A stretch of 12,915 nt of DNA, from positions 1 through 12,915 of the forward strand of contig URVL01000057.1 in assembly GCA_900551265.1 (NCBI GenBank), written 5' to 3'. The notes under the pieces were generated by a model that had not been told where the DNA came from, did no database searches, and saw only the letters and a program-made list of their open reading frames with translations. This document shows, one piece after another, positions 1-5,540 of this stretch (position 1 is the first letter of the stretch; each line of letters opens with the position of its first letter). The translations under genes were made by a program, and so were the position numbers. This DNA comes from an uncultured Eubacteriales bacterium (lineage in GTDB: Bacteria; Bacillota; Clostridia; Oscillospirales; QAMX01).

Positions 1-530
1 TCGTCACCTCTGTGAATTACGTTGCAGTAGCACTCGCCGTTGGCTGTATAGGTATAGTAATTCTCTCCGCTGAACGGACTTTTTTCGAAGAACGTAAGCT
101 TGTTATTTTTGACCTCAAAGTCGCTTCCCGTCGGGATTTTATATGTAATTTTATTGAGCGAACGCTCGGTGACCTCCATTTCAAAATTCGTAGGGGAGGC
201 ATATCTTACGGTGAAATTTACAAGCCTTACATTTTTACAGCCGCGCAGAGAAAACGCACACATATCGCCGTGAATCACAAGGGTTGAACCGCAGCCGTCC
301 ACGGTAATATTCTCCTTATTCTCGATAAGCACCGCAAAATACTTGTCGGGTGCCTTAAAGGAGTCCGTATTTGTCATATGGCAAACCTTGTGAATACAGC
401 GGTCCTTGTAAAAATGATACTTATTCTTCGGGAAAATAAGAGTGTCACCGCTCTGCAATTCATTTATTGCTTTGATAACGCCCTCGGCAGAATTTGAGGC
501 GTCGCAAAAATCCGTGGCTTTGATATTCAA
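1..530 (-). CDS. N-terminal part of a right-handed beta-helix protein, GH110 alpha-galactosidase-like (runs off the window)
   Basis: The open frame covers about 176 residues from a TTG start at 530 and leaves the window at base 1. GGAGG lies 6 bases upstream of the TTG (537-541), which decides the start; the protein begins MNIKATDFCDASNSAEGVIK. Early residues include LIFPKNKYHFYKD, then ENITVDGCGSTLVIHGDM and GCKNVRLVNFTVRY. This order (a strand ending in a pressed 'FP.. Y.FY' motif, then 'I.DG.GS...HG.M', then 'N..L.NF') is how I remember the N-terminus of family GH110 exo-alpha-1,3-galactosidases and related parallel beta-helix enzymes. The catalytic acids would lie beyond the window, so activity cannot be judged. 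No signal peptide is visible, so the visible form looks cytoplasmic. It follows the kinase gene on the same strand after a 109-base gap. A pectate-lyase-like beta-helix protein of other specificity is the main alternative. Confidence 0.6.
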   Translation of the reverse strand, partial: MNIKATDFCDASNSAEGVIKAINELQSGDTLIFPKNKYHFYKDRCIHKVCHMTNTDSFKAPDKYFAVLIENKENITVDGCGSTLVIHGDMCAFSLRGCKNVRLVNFTVRYASPTNFEMEVTERSLNKITYKIPTGSDFEVKNNKLTFFEKSPFSGENYYTYTANGECYCNVIHRGD

Positions 531-536
531 TATTAT

Positions 537-555
537 CCTCCGATTGTAAATTATA
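537..555 (-). promoter_or_regulatory. Extended -10 promoter and ribosome binding site for the beta-helix gene
   Basis: On the minus strand TGCTATAAT (TATAAT at 550-555 with the TG extension) lies just upstream of GGAGG at 537-541 and the TTG start at 530. No good -35 is seen. If this promoter is real, the leader is only about 13 bases. The rest of the 531-639 gap shows no gene and no clear terminator, so readthrough from the kinase gene is also possible. Confidence 0.4.
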
Positions 556-639
556 GCATAAGCTGTTTAGATGGTTTTTAACTACATGCTCGTTTTCGGC
601 ATATTCATGTGTGCTCGTATCACCGTTTGAGTCGGATTT

Positions 640-1602
640 TTAAGATGTAATACCGGCTTTTTTAAGCTCCCTCTTCAGTCTCTTGACTGCCGCTGCAAGT
701 ATGATTTCGGTGTTTGTTCCGGTTGAAATAAGACAATACACCTCGTGATAAACCGCATAAAACGCACACTTTAAATCACATTTTTCCGAAACGGGATATT
801 TCCTTTTATATGCTTCGTAAAGCCCGAAGCACTCCCCGGTCAGGTTTCTCAGCTGGAACAAATCAAATTCTTTGTCAGCCCACTTGCACTCAAGAGGGTC
901 GATTATCGCGGTGATATTAAGTCTTTTATCGGACATTACATTCACAACATTCAAATCGCCGTGGATAAGAGACGCCTCTTTTACGGGCTCGCTGAAAATG
1001 TAATCAAAATTTTTCCACGCTGTTTGCATAACATTAAGCGTGCTGTCCTTCAGCCGTTTTTTTCTGTTAAGCTCTGCGGCGGTCTGTAAAATATCCTGCG
1101 CAAACGGTCGGTAAAAATCAAGCCAATTATCGTACTCGGGGAAATCGAGGCTGCCGAATTTGTTGCAGGTAATGTTGTGCCAATTTGCAAGACAATCCGC
1201 TATTGCATCTGCAAATTTCGCTTTTCTTTTTTTGCTTAAAAACAATTTCGAAAAGTCGGTGAAGCAGTCTGTTCCGTTCACAAATTCCTCAATTATAAAA
1301 TCCATGGGGATTTCGTCGGTTGCGTCAAAGGTAAAATAGACCTTGGGAATATGAACCGGCGAGCTTTCGGCAAGCTTTTTCAGCGCGGCGCTCTCATTAT
1401 GCTGCATACCGGCGACGCGGCAGGCCTTTACCGTAAGAGTGTACGGCATCACGGACAATTCGGCCTTGTAGACATAGCCGAAGGAGCCGCCGCCTATGTA
1501 TTTAATCTGCGTTGCTCGGCTCCCGTAATGTCTGAAAAGCACTTCCTTTGCAAATTCGCATGTCTGTTCTTTTGTGTATTTGCTGACTGTTTTTTGCTGC
1601 AT
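640..1602 (-). CDS. APH / fructosamine-kinase-like phosphotransferase
   Basis: A 320-residue protein with the protein-kinase-like fold of small-molecule kinases (APH/ChoK superfamily). Visible motifs: a glycine-rich loop GGGSFGYVYKAEL near residues 37-49, the ATP-binding lysine in TVKAC near 59, a hinge FIIEEFVNG near 103-111, the catalytic-loop signature HGDLNVVNV at 214-222, and the metal-binding aspartate in IIDPLECKWADKEFDLF near 233-249. The ID-P...-ADKEFDL ending resembles fructosamine kinases (YniA type) more than classical aminoglycoside kinases, but the substrate cannot be read from sequence. The start is the ATG at 1602, because GGGGAGG stands 5 bases upstream (1608-1614); an in-frame ATG 25 codons earlier has no such site. 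It reads toward the beta-helix gene, so a role in sugar metabolism is possible but only inferred. Confidence 0.8.
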   Translation of the reverse strand: MQQKTVSKYTKEQTCEFAKEVLFRHYGSRATQIKYIGGGSFGYVYKAELSVMPYTLTVKACRVAGMQHNESAALKKLAESSPVHIPKVYFTFDATDEIPMDFIIEEFVNGTDCFTDFSKLFLSKKRKAKFADAIADCLANWHNITCNKFGSLDFPEYDNWLDFYRPFAQDILQTAAELNRKKRLKDSTLNVMQTAWKNFDYIFSEPVKEASLIHGDLNVVNVMSDKRLNITAIIDPLECKWADKEFDLFQLRNLTGECFGLYEAYKRKYPVSEKCDLKCAFYAVYHEVYCLISTGTNTEIILAAAVKRLKRELKKAGITS

Positions 1603-1692
1603 AGGTACCTCCCCTTTTTCACACTGTTTTTCAATTTTGTTAATACCCGTTTGTTTTCGACGTACCGATTTACACATTTATGTTTTAAAAAT

Positions 1693-1721
1693 ATAATATC
1701 AAAAAAAATAATAAATATCAA
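1693..1721 (-). promoter_or_regulatory. Predicted sigma-A promoter for the kinase gene
   Basis: On the minus strand TTGATA (1716-1721) and TATTAT (1693-1698) are separated by 17 bases in an AT-rich tract. They lie just after the terminator of the sigma-factor operon and about 90 bases before the kinase start. The tract is so AT-rich that a chance match is possible. Confidence 0.5.
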
Positions 1722-1738
1722 TAAACATCTCTGTACAA

Positions 1739-1771
1739 AAGAGCCGTCGGACATATAGCCCGACAGCTCTT
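1739..1771 (-). terminator. Intrinsic terminator of the sigma-factor operon
   Basis: Read leftward, AAGAGCTGTCGG pairs with CCGACGGCTCTT (arms 1760-1771 and 1739-1750, one G-U pair, 9-base loop), followed by TTTTGT. The stem overlaps the TAA stop codon of the sigma-factor gene. Confidence 0.85.
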
Positions 1772-2276
1772 AGGTCTTATATGTATTATGGTGCTTTCGA
1801 CGTCCGCAAGGCTCGCCGAGCTCCTTTTCAATTTGCTTTTTAAGCGCAGCCAGCCTGTTTCTGACCGTTGACGACGGCATATTTTTTATCTTGCCGATCT
1901 CTCTGCTCGACCAGCCGTAGCTTTTAAGAGTCACTATTTCTCGGTCGATCTCGCTCATTTTCAAAAGTATCTGCTGAATTTCAACAGATGTGATATCATC
2001 AAACACCTCAAGACATTTAATGCTTTCAAGCTCATCAAGCGAGTCGGCAAAATTGTTTTTACGAAGTCTGTCGGCAAGCACGTTTTTAGCAATTTTAAAA
2101 ATCAAGGACTTTTCTTTTTTGATATAACCGAGTGCCGGCAGATAACCCCACAGCTTCATAAAGGTGATTTGAGCCAAATCCTCTGCCTCGTCGCTGTCAA
2201 ATCGCCTTGAAAAATACGAAACTATGCTTTTATAATACTTTTCATAAATTTGGTTAAACAGTTCAATGTTATTCAT
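1770..2276 (-). CDS. ECF-type (extracytoplasmic function) sigma-70 family sigma factor
   Basis: A 168-residue protein with the two-domain plan of ECF sigma factors. Region 2 covers about residues 10-50, with SYFSRRFDSDEAEDLAQITF and then KLWGYL; the D-x-AEDL-Q-TF pattern is characteristic. Region 4 covers about 103-152, with MSEIDREIVTLKSYGWSSRE followed by PSSTVRNRLAALKKQIEKEL, the helix-turn-helix that reads the -35 element. It starts inside the end of the upstream gene (8-base overlap), so translation is probably coupled; no strong ribosome binding site of its own is visible. The first promoter of the operon carries a CGTC-type -10 element typical of ECF promoters, so the factor may transcribe its own operon. 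No classical membrane anti-sigma gene adjoins it; the only candidates are the repeat protein upstream and the 35-aa membrane peptide. Confidence 0.9.
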   Translation of the reverse strand: MNNIELFNQIYEKYYKSIVSYFSRRFDSDEAEDLAQITFMKLWGYLPALGYIKKEKSLIFKIAKNVLADRLRKNNFADSLDELESIKCLEVFDDITSVEIQQILLKMSEIDREIVTLKSYGWSSREIGKIKNMPSSTVRNRLAALKKQIEKELGEPCGRRKHHNTYKT

Positions 2277-2913
2277 TTTTTTCCGTGATTTTGTTGCCTA
2301 CGGTTGAATTTACTTTAACATAGCCCAAAATACTTTTGCCGCATTTTACCTCGTTGCCTGCCGCAAATGTTATCTTTTTATCGGAGAGCATTTGCTCGGT
2401 CACGTCATTGTCAATATCGACATTGTTGCCTGCGGCCACCAATGTATTGTAATCGAAGCTCCTCACCGTATCGCCGTCGATTTCGATGGTGTTAGGGTAA
2501 GGCTTAATTACGACGTTATCCTCAACCTCAACACTTCTGCCGTTCATTCGCGTCATCTCATAGCGTGATTTTTTTCTTTTAAGCAGAAGTCCGTTCACGC
2601 ATAAATCCGGAATCTTTTCAACGGTCTCAAGGATAACAATGCCGTTGACAATATAGAGGCAATCATCGGAAACATTTTTATCGTTTAATATAACCATTCC
2701 GTTTAAAACGCTGTATTTGCTGTAGCGGACCTCTATAATGCTTGCAACATTTCGGATTGTTATCTTGGCATAGGCATTTTTCCATTCATCACTCGCATTT
2801 TTCGGAATAAGAAGCATCGCACAGCTCTCGATTTTCTTGATTTCCCTTAACGCCTCGGCAGTAAAATTTTGCAAATCAAGAAGTGCTATGTTTTTTATGG
2901 TTTTTCTAAGCAT
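2269..2913 (-). CDS. Beta-repeat protein of unknown function, first gene of the ECF sigma operon
   Basis: I do not recognise this 214-residue protein. It has no signal peptide and no membrane segment. The N-terminal third looks mixed alpha/beta. From about residue 65 onward it is a series of short beta-rich units with an Asn-Gly turn: VLNGMVIL, IVNGIVIL, CVNGLLL and RMNGRSVEV. The NG pairs fall at about 71, 90, 107 and 124, that is 17-19 residues apart, and the pattern weakens after 135. This suggests a small beta-solenoid, perhaps bactofilin-like in shape. The chosen start is the ATG at 2913, because GGGG at 2921-2924 is 7 bases away; an ATG two codons earlier is too close to it. It overlaps the sigma-factor gene by 8 bases and so is probably its co-expressed partner, either a cytoplasmic regulator or a client. 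That role is inference from context only. Confidence 0.7.
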   Translation of the reverse strand: MLRKTIKNIALLDLQNFTAEALREIKKIESCAMLLIPKNASDEWKNAYAKITIRNVASIIEVRYSKYSVLNGMVILNDKNVSDDCLYIVNGIVILETVEKIPDLCVNGLLLKRKKSRYEMTRMNGRSVEVEDNVVIKPYPNTIEIDGDTVRSFDYNTLVAAGNNVDIDNDVTEQMLSDKKITFAAGNEVKCGKSILGYVKVNSTVGNKITEKNE

Positions 2914-2950
2914 AAACATTCCCCTTTAAAAGCTTTGAAACACACTTCGT

Positions 2951-2982
2951 TTATTAAGACGAATTCAAAATAAAAACTGTCC
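2951..2982 (-). promoter_or_regulatory. ECF-type promoter of the sigma-factor operon
   Basis: On the minus strand GGACAG (2977-2982) is followed after 15 bases by CGTCTTAATAA (2951-2961). A CGTC -10 core is typical of promoters read by ECF sigma factors. It lies about 40 bases upstream of the repeat-protein start at 2913, so the ECF factor encoded in the same operon may activate its own transcription. Confidence 0.65.
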
Positions 2983-2985
2983 GTA

Positions 2986-3093
2986 TTATTTCAATTTATT
3001 TTTACTTGCGATTACACACCCAAACGACATGCAAAGTAACGCTATTATCCGCACAACTCCGTCTGCGAACTGAATTAAAACAATTTTATCCAT
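2986..3093 (-). CDS. 35-residue small hydrophobic (membrane) peptide
   Basis: The frame runs from ATG at 3093 to TAA at 2986 and encodes MDKIVLIQFADGVVRI, then IALLCMSFGCVIAS and KNKLK. A hydrophobic stretch of about 25 residues, interrupted by one Asp and one Arg, is followed by a basic tail, as expected for a single-pass membrane peptide. AGAGGA lies 9-11 bases upstream of the ATG. A copy of the ECF-type promoter (3135-3166) lies about 42 bases upstream. The stop falls just before the promoter of the sigma operon. The size and build resemble small regulatory peptides or type I toxin peptides, but I see no sequence match to a known one. It could serve as a membrane anti-sigma peptide or as the main regulon output; both are inference. 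Confidence 0.55.
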   Translation of the reverse strand: MDKIVLIQFADGVVRIIALLCMSFGCVIASKNKLK

Positions 3094-3134
3094 AATTCAA
3101 TTTTCCTCTTAAAAGTTATTGAAGCGCGTTTCAC

Positions 3135-3166
3135 TTATTAAGACGAAATTGAAGAGGAAACTGTCC
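3135..3166 (-). promoter_or_regulatory. Second ECF-type promoter, upstream of the 35-aa peptide
   Basis: On the minus strand GGACAG (3161-3166), 15 bases, then CGTCTTAATAA (3135-3145). Motif and spacing are identical to the promoter at 2951-2982, while the spacer sequence differs. It points at the ATG at 3093. Confidence 0.65.
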
Positions 3167-3222
3167 GCATTATTTAAAAATTTATCGGAGTCCGCAAAAT
3201 GCGGTATCGCAAAATAAACAAT

Positions 3223-3247
3223 AAGGGCTCCGTTTTACGAAGCCCTT
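3223..3247 (-). terminator. Intrinsic terminator after the small ORF at the att site
   Basis: Read leftward, AAGGGCTTCG pairs with CGGAGCCCTT around a 5-base loop (arms 3238-3247 and 3223-3232, one T-G pair), followed by ATTGTTTATTTT. It isolates the ECF module from transcription arriving from the right. Confidence 0.75.
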
Positions 3248-3292
3248 GAGCAAGTGTGTTCATATCAAGCGAAAAATCGAAGCCGTGTGATT

Positions 3293-3448
3293 TTACGTTC
3301 TTTTTTCCTCGGCGGACATATTTTTGCGACTGTTTGCACGCAAAATCACTTTATTTGAAATATACTTGATTACAATCGGAACCGCTACCGCCAAAATTAC
3401 ATAGAAAAGATAAATTCTGGAATCTCTCCACGGGTATGCGTACCACAA
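3293..3448 (-). CDS. Small hydrophobic ORF beside the left att site, start uncertain, possibly truncated
   Basis: I do not recognise this protein. The frame is open from 3523 to the stop at 3293, but its first 25 codons run through the hairpin at 3467-3494 and the att core, so they are unlikely to be original. I give the TTG at 3448 as a provisional start (51 residues, beginning with WYAYPWRDSRIYLFYVILAV after the start residue). The protein has one membrane segment of about 20 residues (YLFYVILAVAVPIVIKYI) and a basic tail. No good ribosome binding site supports any start. A terminator follows at 3223-3247. It may be a real small membrane protein, or the remnant of a longer gene cut when an element inserted here. 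Confidence 0.4.
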   Translation of the reverse strand: MWYAYPWRDSRIYLFYVILAVAVPIVIKYISNKVILRANSRKNMSAEEKRT

Positions 3449-3466
3449 TGTGCTCTTTGAAAATCT

Positions 3467-3494
3467 TGAAACCCTTGATATTACTAGGGTTTCA
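3467..3494. repeat. Perfect 9-bp inverted repeat just outside the left att core
   Basis: TGAAACCCT (3467-3475) and AGGGTTTCA (3486-3494) flank a 10-base loop, 14 bases outside the left core. It has no T-run and looks less like a terminator than like the structured end of an integrative element. It lies outside the current 6.1-kb element, so it may belong to an older insertion. Confidence 0.6.
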
Positions 3495-3508
3495 GACTTT
3501 TTCGATTT

Positions 3509-3518
3509 ATTCCCACTC
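3509..3518. repeat. Left attachment-site core (att, ATTCCCACTC)
   Basis: These ten bases recur exactly at 9626-9635 in the same orientation. Read on the minus strand, the site spells GAG TGG GAA TAA: the Glu-Trp-Glu end of guaA followed by a stop codon. It is therefore the displaced guaA 3' end left at the distal end of the element. Confidence 0.85.
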
Positions 3519-3620
3519 GACAAATCCTATTATATGGGACTGTATTTTCTATGTTTTCACGGATAAATTATTCGCAAATTTGTTAATGTTTCACCTGTTA
3601 TTTTTGGCCGCTCAATTTCT

Positions 3621-3639
3621 TAGTATCAAAATAGTATCA
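3621..3639 (+). promoter_or_regulatory. Left arm-type repeats, presumed integrase binding sites
   Basis: TAGTATCA occurs at 3621-3628 and 3632-3639, 11 bases apart, which is about one helical turn. The same pair recurs at the right end (9546-9564) with the same 11-base period. Spaced direct repeats inside each end are usual for arm-type sites of tyrosine integrases. Confidence 0.6.
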
Positions 3640-3640
3640 C

Positions 3641-3677
3641 AAAAGGCGGAGAAATGCAACCACATTCCCCGCCTTTT
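3641..3677. terminator. Hairpin terminator after the cargo gene
   Basis: AAAAGGCGG (3641-3649) pairs with CCGCCTTTT (3669-3677), with further pairing inside the loop. It has A4 on one side and T4 on the other, so it could stop transcription both ways. It lies about 30 bases beyond the cargo stop codon, between that gene and the left arm sites. Confidence 0.75.
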
Positions 3678-3705
3678 CCAAATCACTTCTCATTTTTCTT
3701 TAATA

Positions 3706-4236
3706 CTATTCTTTGATATGTTCTAAGCGATTCCCCTCTTGGTCAAACAATTCATATACTTCATACTTGCCAGTTCCAGTCCCATAAAACAAGTGATAAC
3801 CGTTTATATCTAAAGGTGTCAACTCTTGATTTTGATAGGTAATAGCGGCTACATCTTCGTCATAAGCGACAGCCATCACAACATATTTATCACTTTTATC
3901 ATACCAAGAAACCAATACTTGCGTTCTAAGGTCACCACTGTCGAGCTTTTGAGGTATTTCAATATTTAGAGAGCCATTCATTTCAACAACGCTATAAAAA
4001 ATACTGTTTTTTTGTATGATAGCGTTCTGGAGTTCATTATTATTATTTTTGTTAGTATATATTACTACAATAAGATTTTCATCAATTTGTTGGGAGGTTA
4101 AGATTTCGCCTACTTCAAACGGATATTTTATTCTGTTAAGTGCAGTATCAATACTTTTAGGAAAGTATATAAAAGAACCAATTACCACACTTAAAAAGAT
4201 AAATAGTCCAATAAAAATTAGTTTTCTGTTTTTCAT
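3706..4236 (-). CDS. Cargo protein of the element: membrane-anchored or secreted protein of unknown function
   Basis: I do not recognise this 176-residue protein. It starts MKNRKLIFIGLFIFLSVVIG, a basic start and a hydrophobic helix at about 5-24, which is either an uncleaved anchor or a signal peptide. No lipobox cysteine follows. The remaining 150 residues look like a beta-rich extracytoplasmic domain, with ENLIVVIYTNKN, QVLVSWYDKSDKYVVMAVAY and a C-terminal KYEVYELFDQEGNRLE. The start is supported by GGAGG 6 bases upstream and a near-consensus promoter at 4268-4296. The gene is strikingly AT-rich beside the GC-rich mobilization genes, so it was probably acquired separately and is expressed apart from them. 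Its place between the relaxase and the element end is the usual cargo slot. An immunity or surface-sensing role is possible, but nothing in the sequence proves it. Confidence 0.75.
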   Translation of the reverse strand: MKNRKLIFIGLFIFLSVVIGSFIYFPKSIDTALNRIKYPFEVGEILTSQQIDENLIVVIYTNKNNNNELQNAIIQKNSIFYSVVEMNGSLNIEIPQKLDSGDLRTQVLVSWYDKSDKYVVMAVAYDEDVAAITYQNQELTPLDINGYHLFYGTGTGKYEVYELFDQEGNRLEHIKE

Positions 4237-4267
4237 GTGCGGCCTCCAATGGGAATTTATCGTTTAC

Positions 4268-4296
4268 ATTATAACAGTAAAATTCCCTGCTGACAA
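4268..4296 (-). promoter_or_regulatory. Sigma-A promoter of the cargo gene
   Basis: On the minus strand TTGTCA (4291-4296), a 17-base spacer and TATAAT (4268-4273) lead to a leader of about 25 bases with GGAGG before the ATG at 4236. The promoter follows directly after the terminator of the mobilization operon. Confidence 0.85.
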
Positions 4297-4306
4297 GTAC
4301 AAAACG

Positions 4307-4332
4307 GGAGGGCACCCCATAGAGTGCCCTCC
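4307..4332 (-). terminator. Intrinsic terminator of the mobilization operon
   Basis: GGAGGGCAC pairs with GTGCCCTCC (4324-4332 with 4307-4315) around an 8-base loop, followed leftward by CCGTTTTGTAC. It begins 10 bases after the relaxase stop codon. Confidence 0.85.
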
Positions 4333-4341
4333 TGCTGTCCG

Positions 4342-5526
4342 TTACCTCGCCCCCCGTCTAAACCTCCGCTTTGCCTTCTTCTGCTCCCGCTCTTGCGCCT
4401 CCCGGCGCTTTGCGTCCTCCACGGCTCGCTCTACTTCCTCCGGGCCGAAAGCCCGCTTGACCCGCTCAAAGTCGGCAACAGCACCCCGCAGGGCCTTGTT
4501 CTCCAACTTCGTTTCCTGCAAGCGGTCGGACAACCGCTCGTTTCCTTCCCTGGCCCGTCCATAGTCTCCCTGCAACCGCTCATACTTCCTCTTCAACTCG
4601 ACATAGGCCCGGTACAGGGAACGCAGCACCTTGACGATCTGCGCCAACAGGGGCTTGGCTTTCTTCTCCCGGTAGGACTTGGCGCTTTCCAGCGGCCCCG
4701 GCTCCGGTAATATCCGCTCCGGGTCATCGGAGAACTGCGCCGCCAACTGCTCCATGTTCCTCACAGCCGGGGCCAGCTCCTTTAGGCGCTGTTCCTGCCG
4801 CTCCACCTGGCCCTGCTTCTTGGCCTTGACCGCCTCCAGCTCGGCAATCTCCTTGGCCCGCTGTTCTTTCTTGTAGTCCATCACAGACAGGTGCTTGTCG
4901 TGGGTGCCCTTGTCCTCCCACTCTATCCCGTGGCGCTCCATCACGGCGGCAAGCTGTTCCTTTTCAGAGCGTACCCACTGGCTCCACTCCGTGTCGCCCC
5001 TGGTGCCGCCCTTGAATCCCTGGGCCGCTAACGCCTGTTTCAGCGATACCCTTGTGTCCAGGCCTCGCTTGCTCCCGGTGGTGAACGGTACGAAGTCGAT
5101 GTGCAGATGGGGCGTGGCCTCGTCCATGTGGAGGTGGGCGGAGAACACCCGGAGCTGGGGGTTGCGCTCCTGGAAACCTCTCATGTACTCGTCCAGCACC
5201 GCCGCCGCAAGCTGGCCGTCCTCGCCCTCGGCGCTCATGTCGTCCTTATTGCCCACTTGCAGGATGATTTCATGGAACGGCTTTTCCTGCTTGCTGGAAC
5301 GTATCTTTTCATAGTAGTCCTCGATTTTGCGGTCTGCCCTGGTCTGCTTGTCATTGTACCGCTTGAGGGCCTCGTCAAAAAGCTCATGGAAAACCGTCTT
5401 GATATTTTCGTGGCAGTAGGTTATATTCAAGTGGGAGCGTGACCGGTCGGTGTTCTTGGCGTTGAACGCCCTGCTGTTGTGGTTCACCGAACCCTGCCCC
5501 ACCATTGCGCTAATCGTCCTTTTCAA
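4342..5526 (-). CDS. MOBV-family relaxase (Pre/Mob plasmid recombination/mobilization protein)
   Basis: A 394-residue protein. MOBV relaxases nick the origin of transfer and lead the strand into a recipient. The diagnostic histidine motif is at 131-148, HLHMDEATPHLHIDFVPF, matching the family pattern H-x-D-E-x-T-P-H-x-H-x4-P (H133, D135, E136, H140, H142). The N-terminal motif NHNSRAFNAKNTDRSR lies near residues 15-30. The C-terminal 200 residues are charged and coiled-coil-like (ERQEQRLKELAP, later YVELKRKYERLQGDYGRARE), as usual in this family. The start is TTG at 5526, because GGAG stands 7 bases upstream (5534-5537). It is the last gene of the leftward operon and has a terminator at 4307-4332. 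A 440-base inverted-repeat zone, the likely oriT, lies immediately upstream. Confidence 0.93.
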   Translation of the reverse strand: MKRTISAMVGQGSVNHNSRAFNAKNTDRSRSHLNITYCHENIKTVFHELFDEALKRYNDKQTRADRKIEDYYEKIRSSKQEKPFHEIILQVGNKDDMSAEGEDGQLAAAVLDEYMRGFQERNPQLRVFSAHLHMDEATPHLHIDFVPFTTGSKRGLDTRVSLKQALAAQGFKGGTRGDTEWSQWVRSEKEQLAAVMERHGIEWEDKGTHDKHLSVMDYKKEQRAKEIAELEAVKAKKQGQVERQEQRLKELAPAVRNMEQLAAQFSDDPERILPEPGPLESAKSYREKKAKPLLAQIVKVLRSLYRAYVELKRKYERLQGDYGRAREGNERLSDRLQETKLENKALRGAVADFERVKRAFGPEEVERAVEDAKRREAQEREQKKAKRRFRRGAR

Positions 5527-5540
5527 ATCAACACTCCTTT

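Larger units (their letters stand above)
2921..3174 (-). repeat. Two diverged copies of a 70-bp promoter-leader segment
   Basis: The segments at 2921-2990 and 3105-3174 share the order AATAATRCGGACAGTTT, 15-base gap, CGTCTTAATAA, then GAA..G.G.TTCAA, CTTTTAA and a GG-rich ribosome binding site, all on the minus strand. The -35-like and -10-like blocks are offset by exactly 184 bases in both. The similarity extends through the untranslated leader, so the segment was probably duplicated as a unit, or both leaders are under the same constraint. Confidence 0.8.

Noticed and set aside
12..287. Rightward 91-codon frame at the left edge
   Set aside because: It lies opposite the beta-helix gene, whose frame is continuous, has a good ribosome binding site and shows family-like motifs.
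3224..3248. tRNA or other RNA gene at the integration site
   Set aside because: The stem is a simple terminator hairpin, no cloverleaf is visible, and the integration target is guaA rather than a tRNA gene.
4895..5442. Rightward frames opposite the relaxase gene
   Set aside because: These are antisense frames in GC-rich DNA; the minus strand carries the complete MOBV motif.
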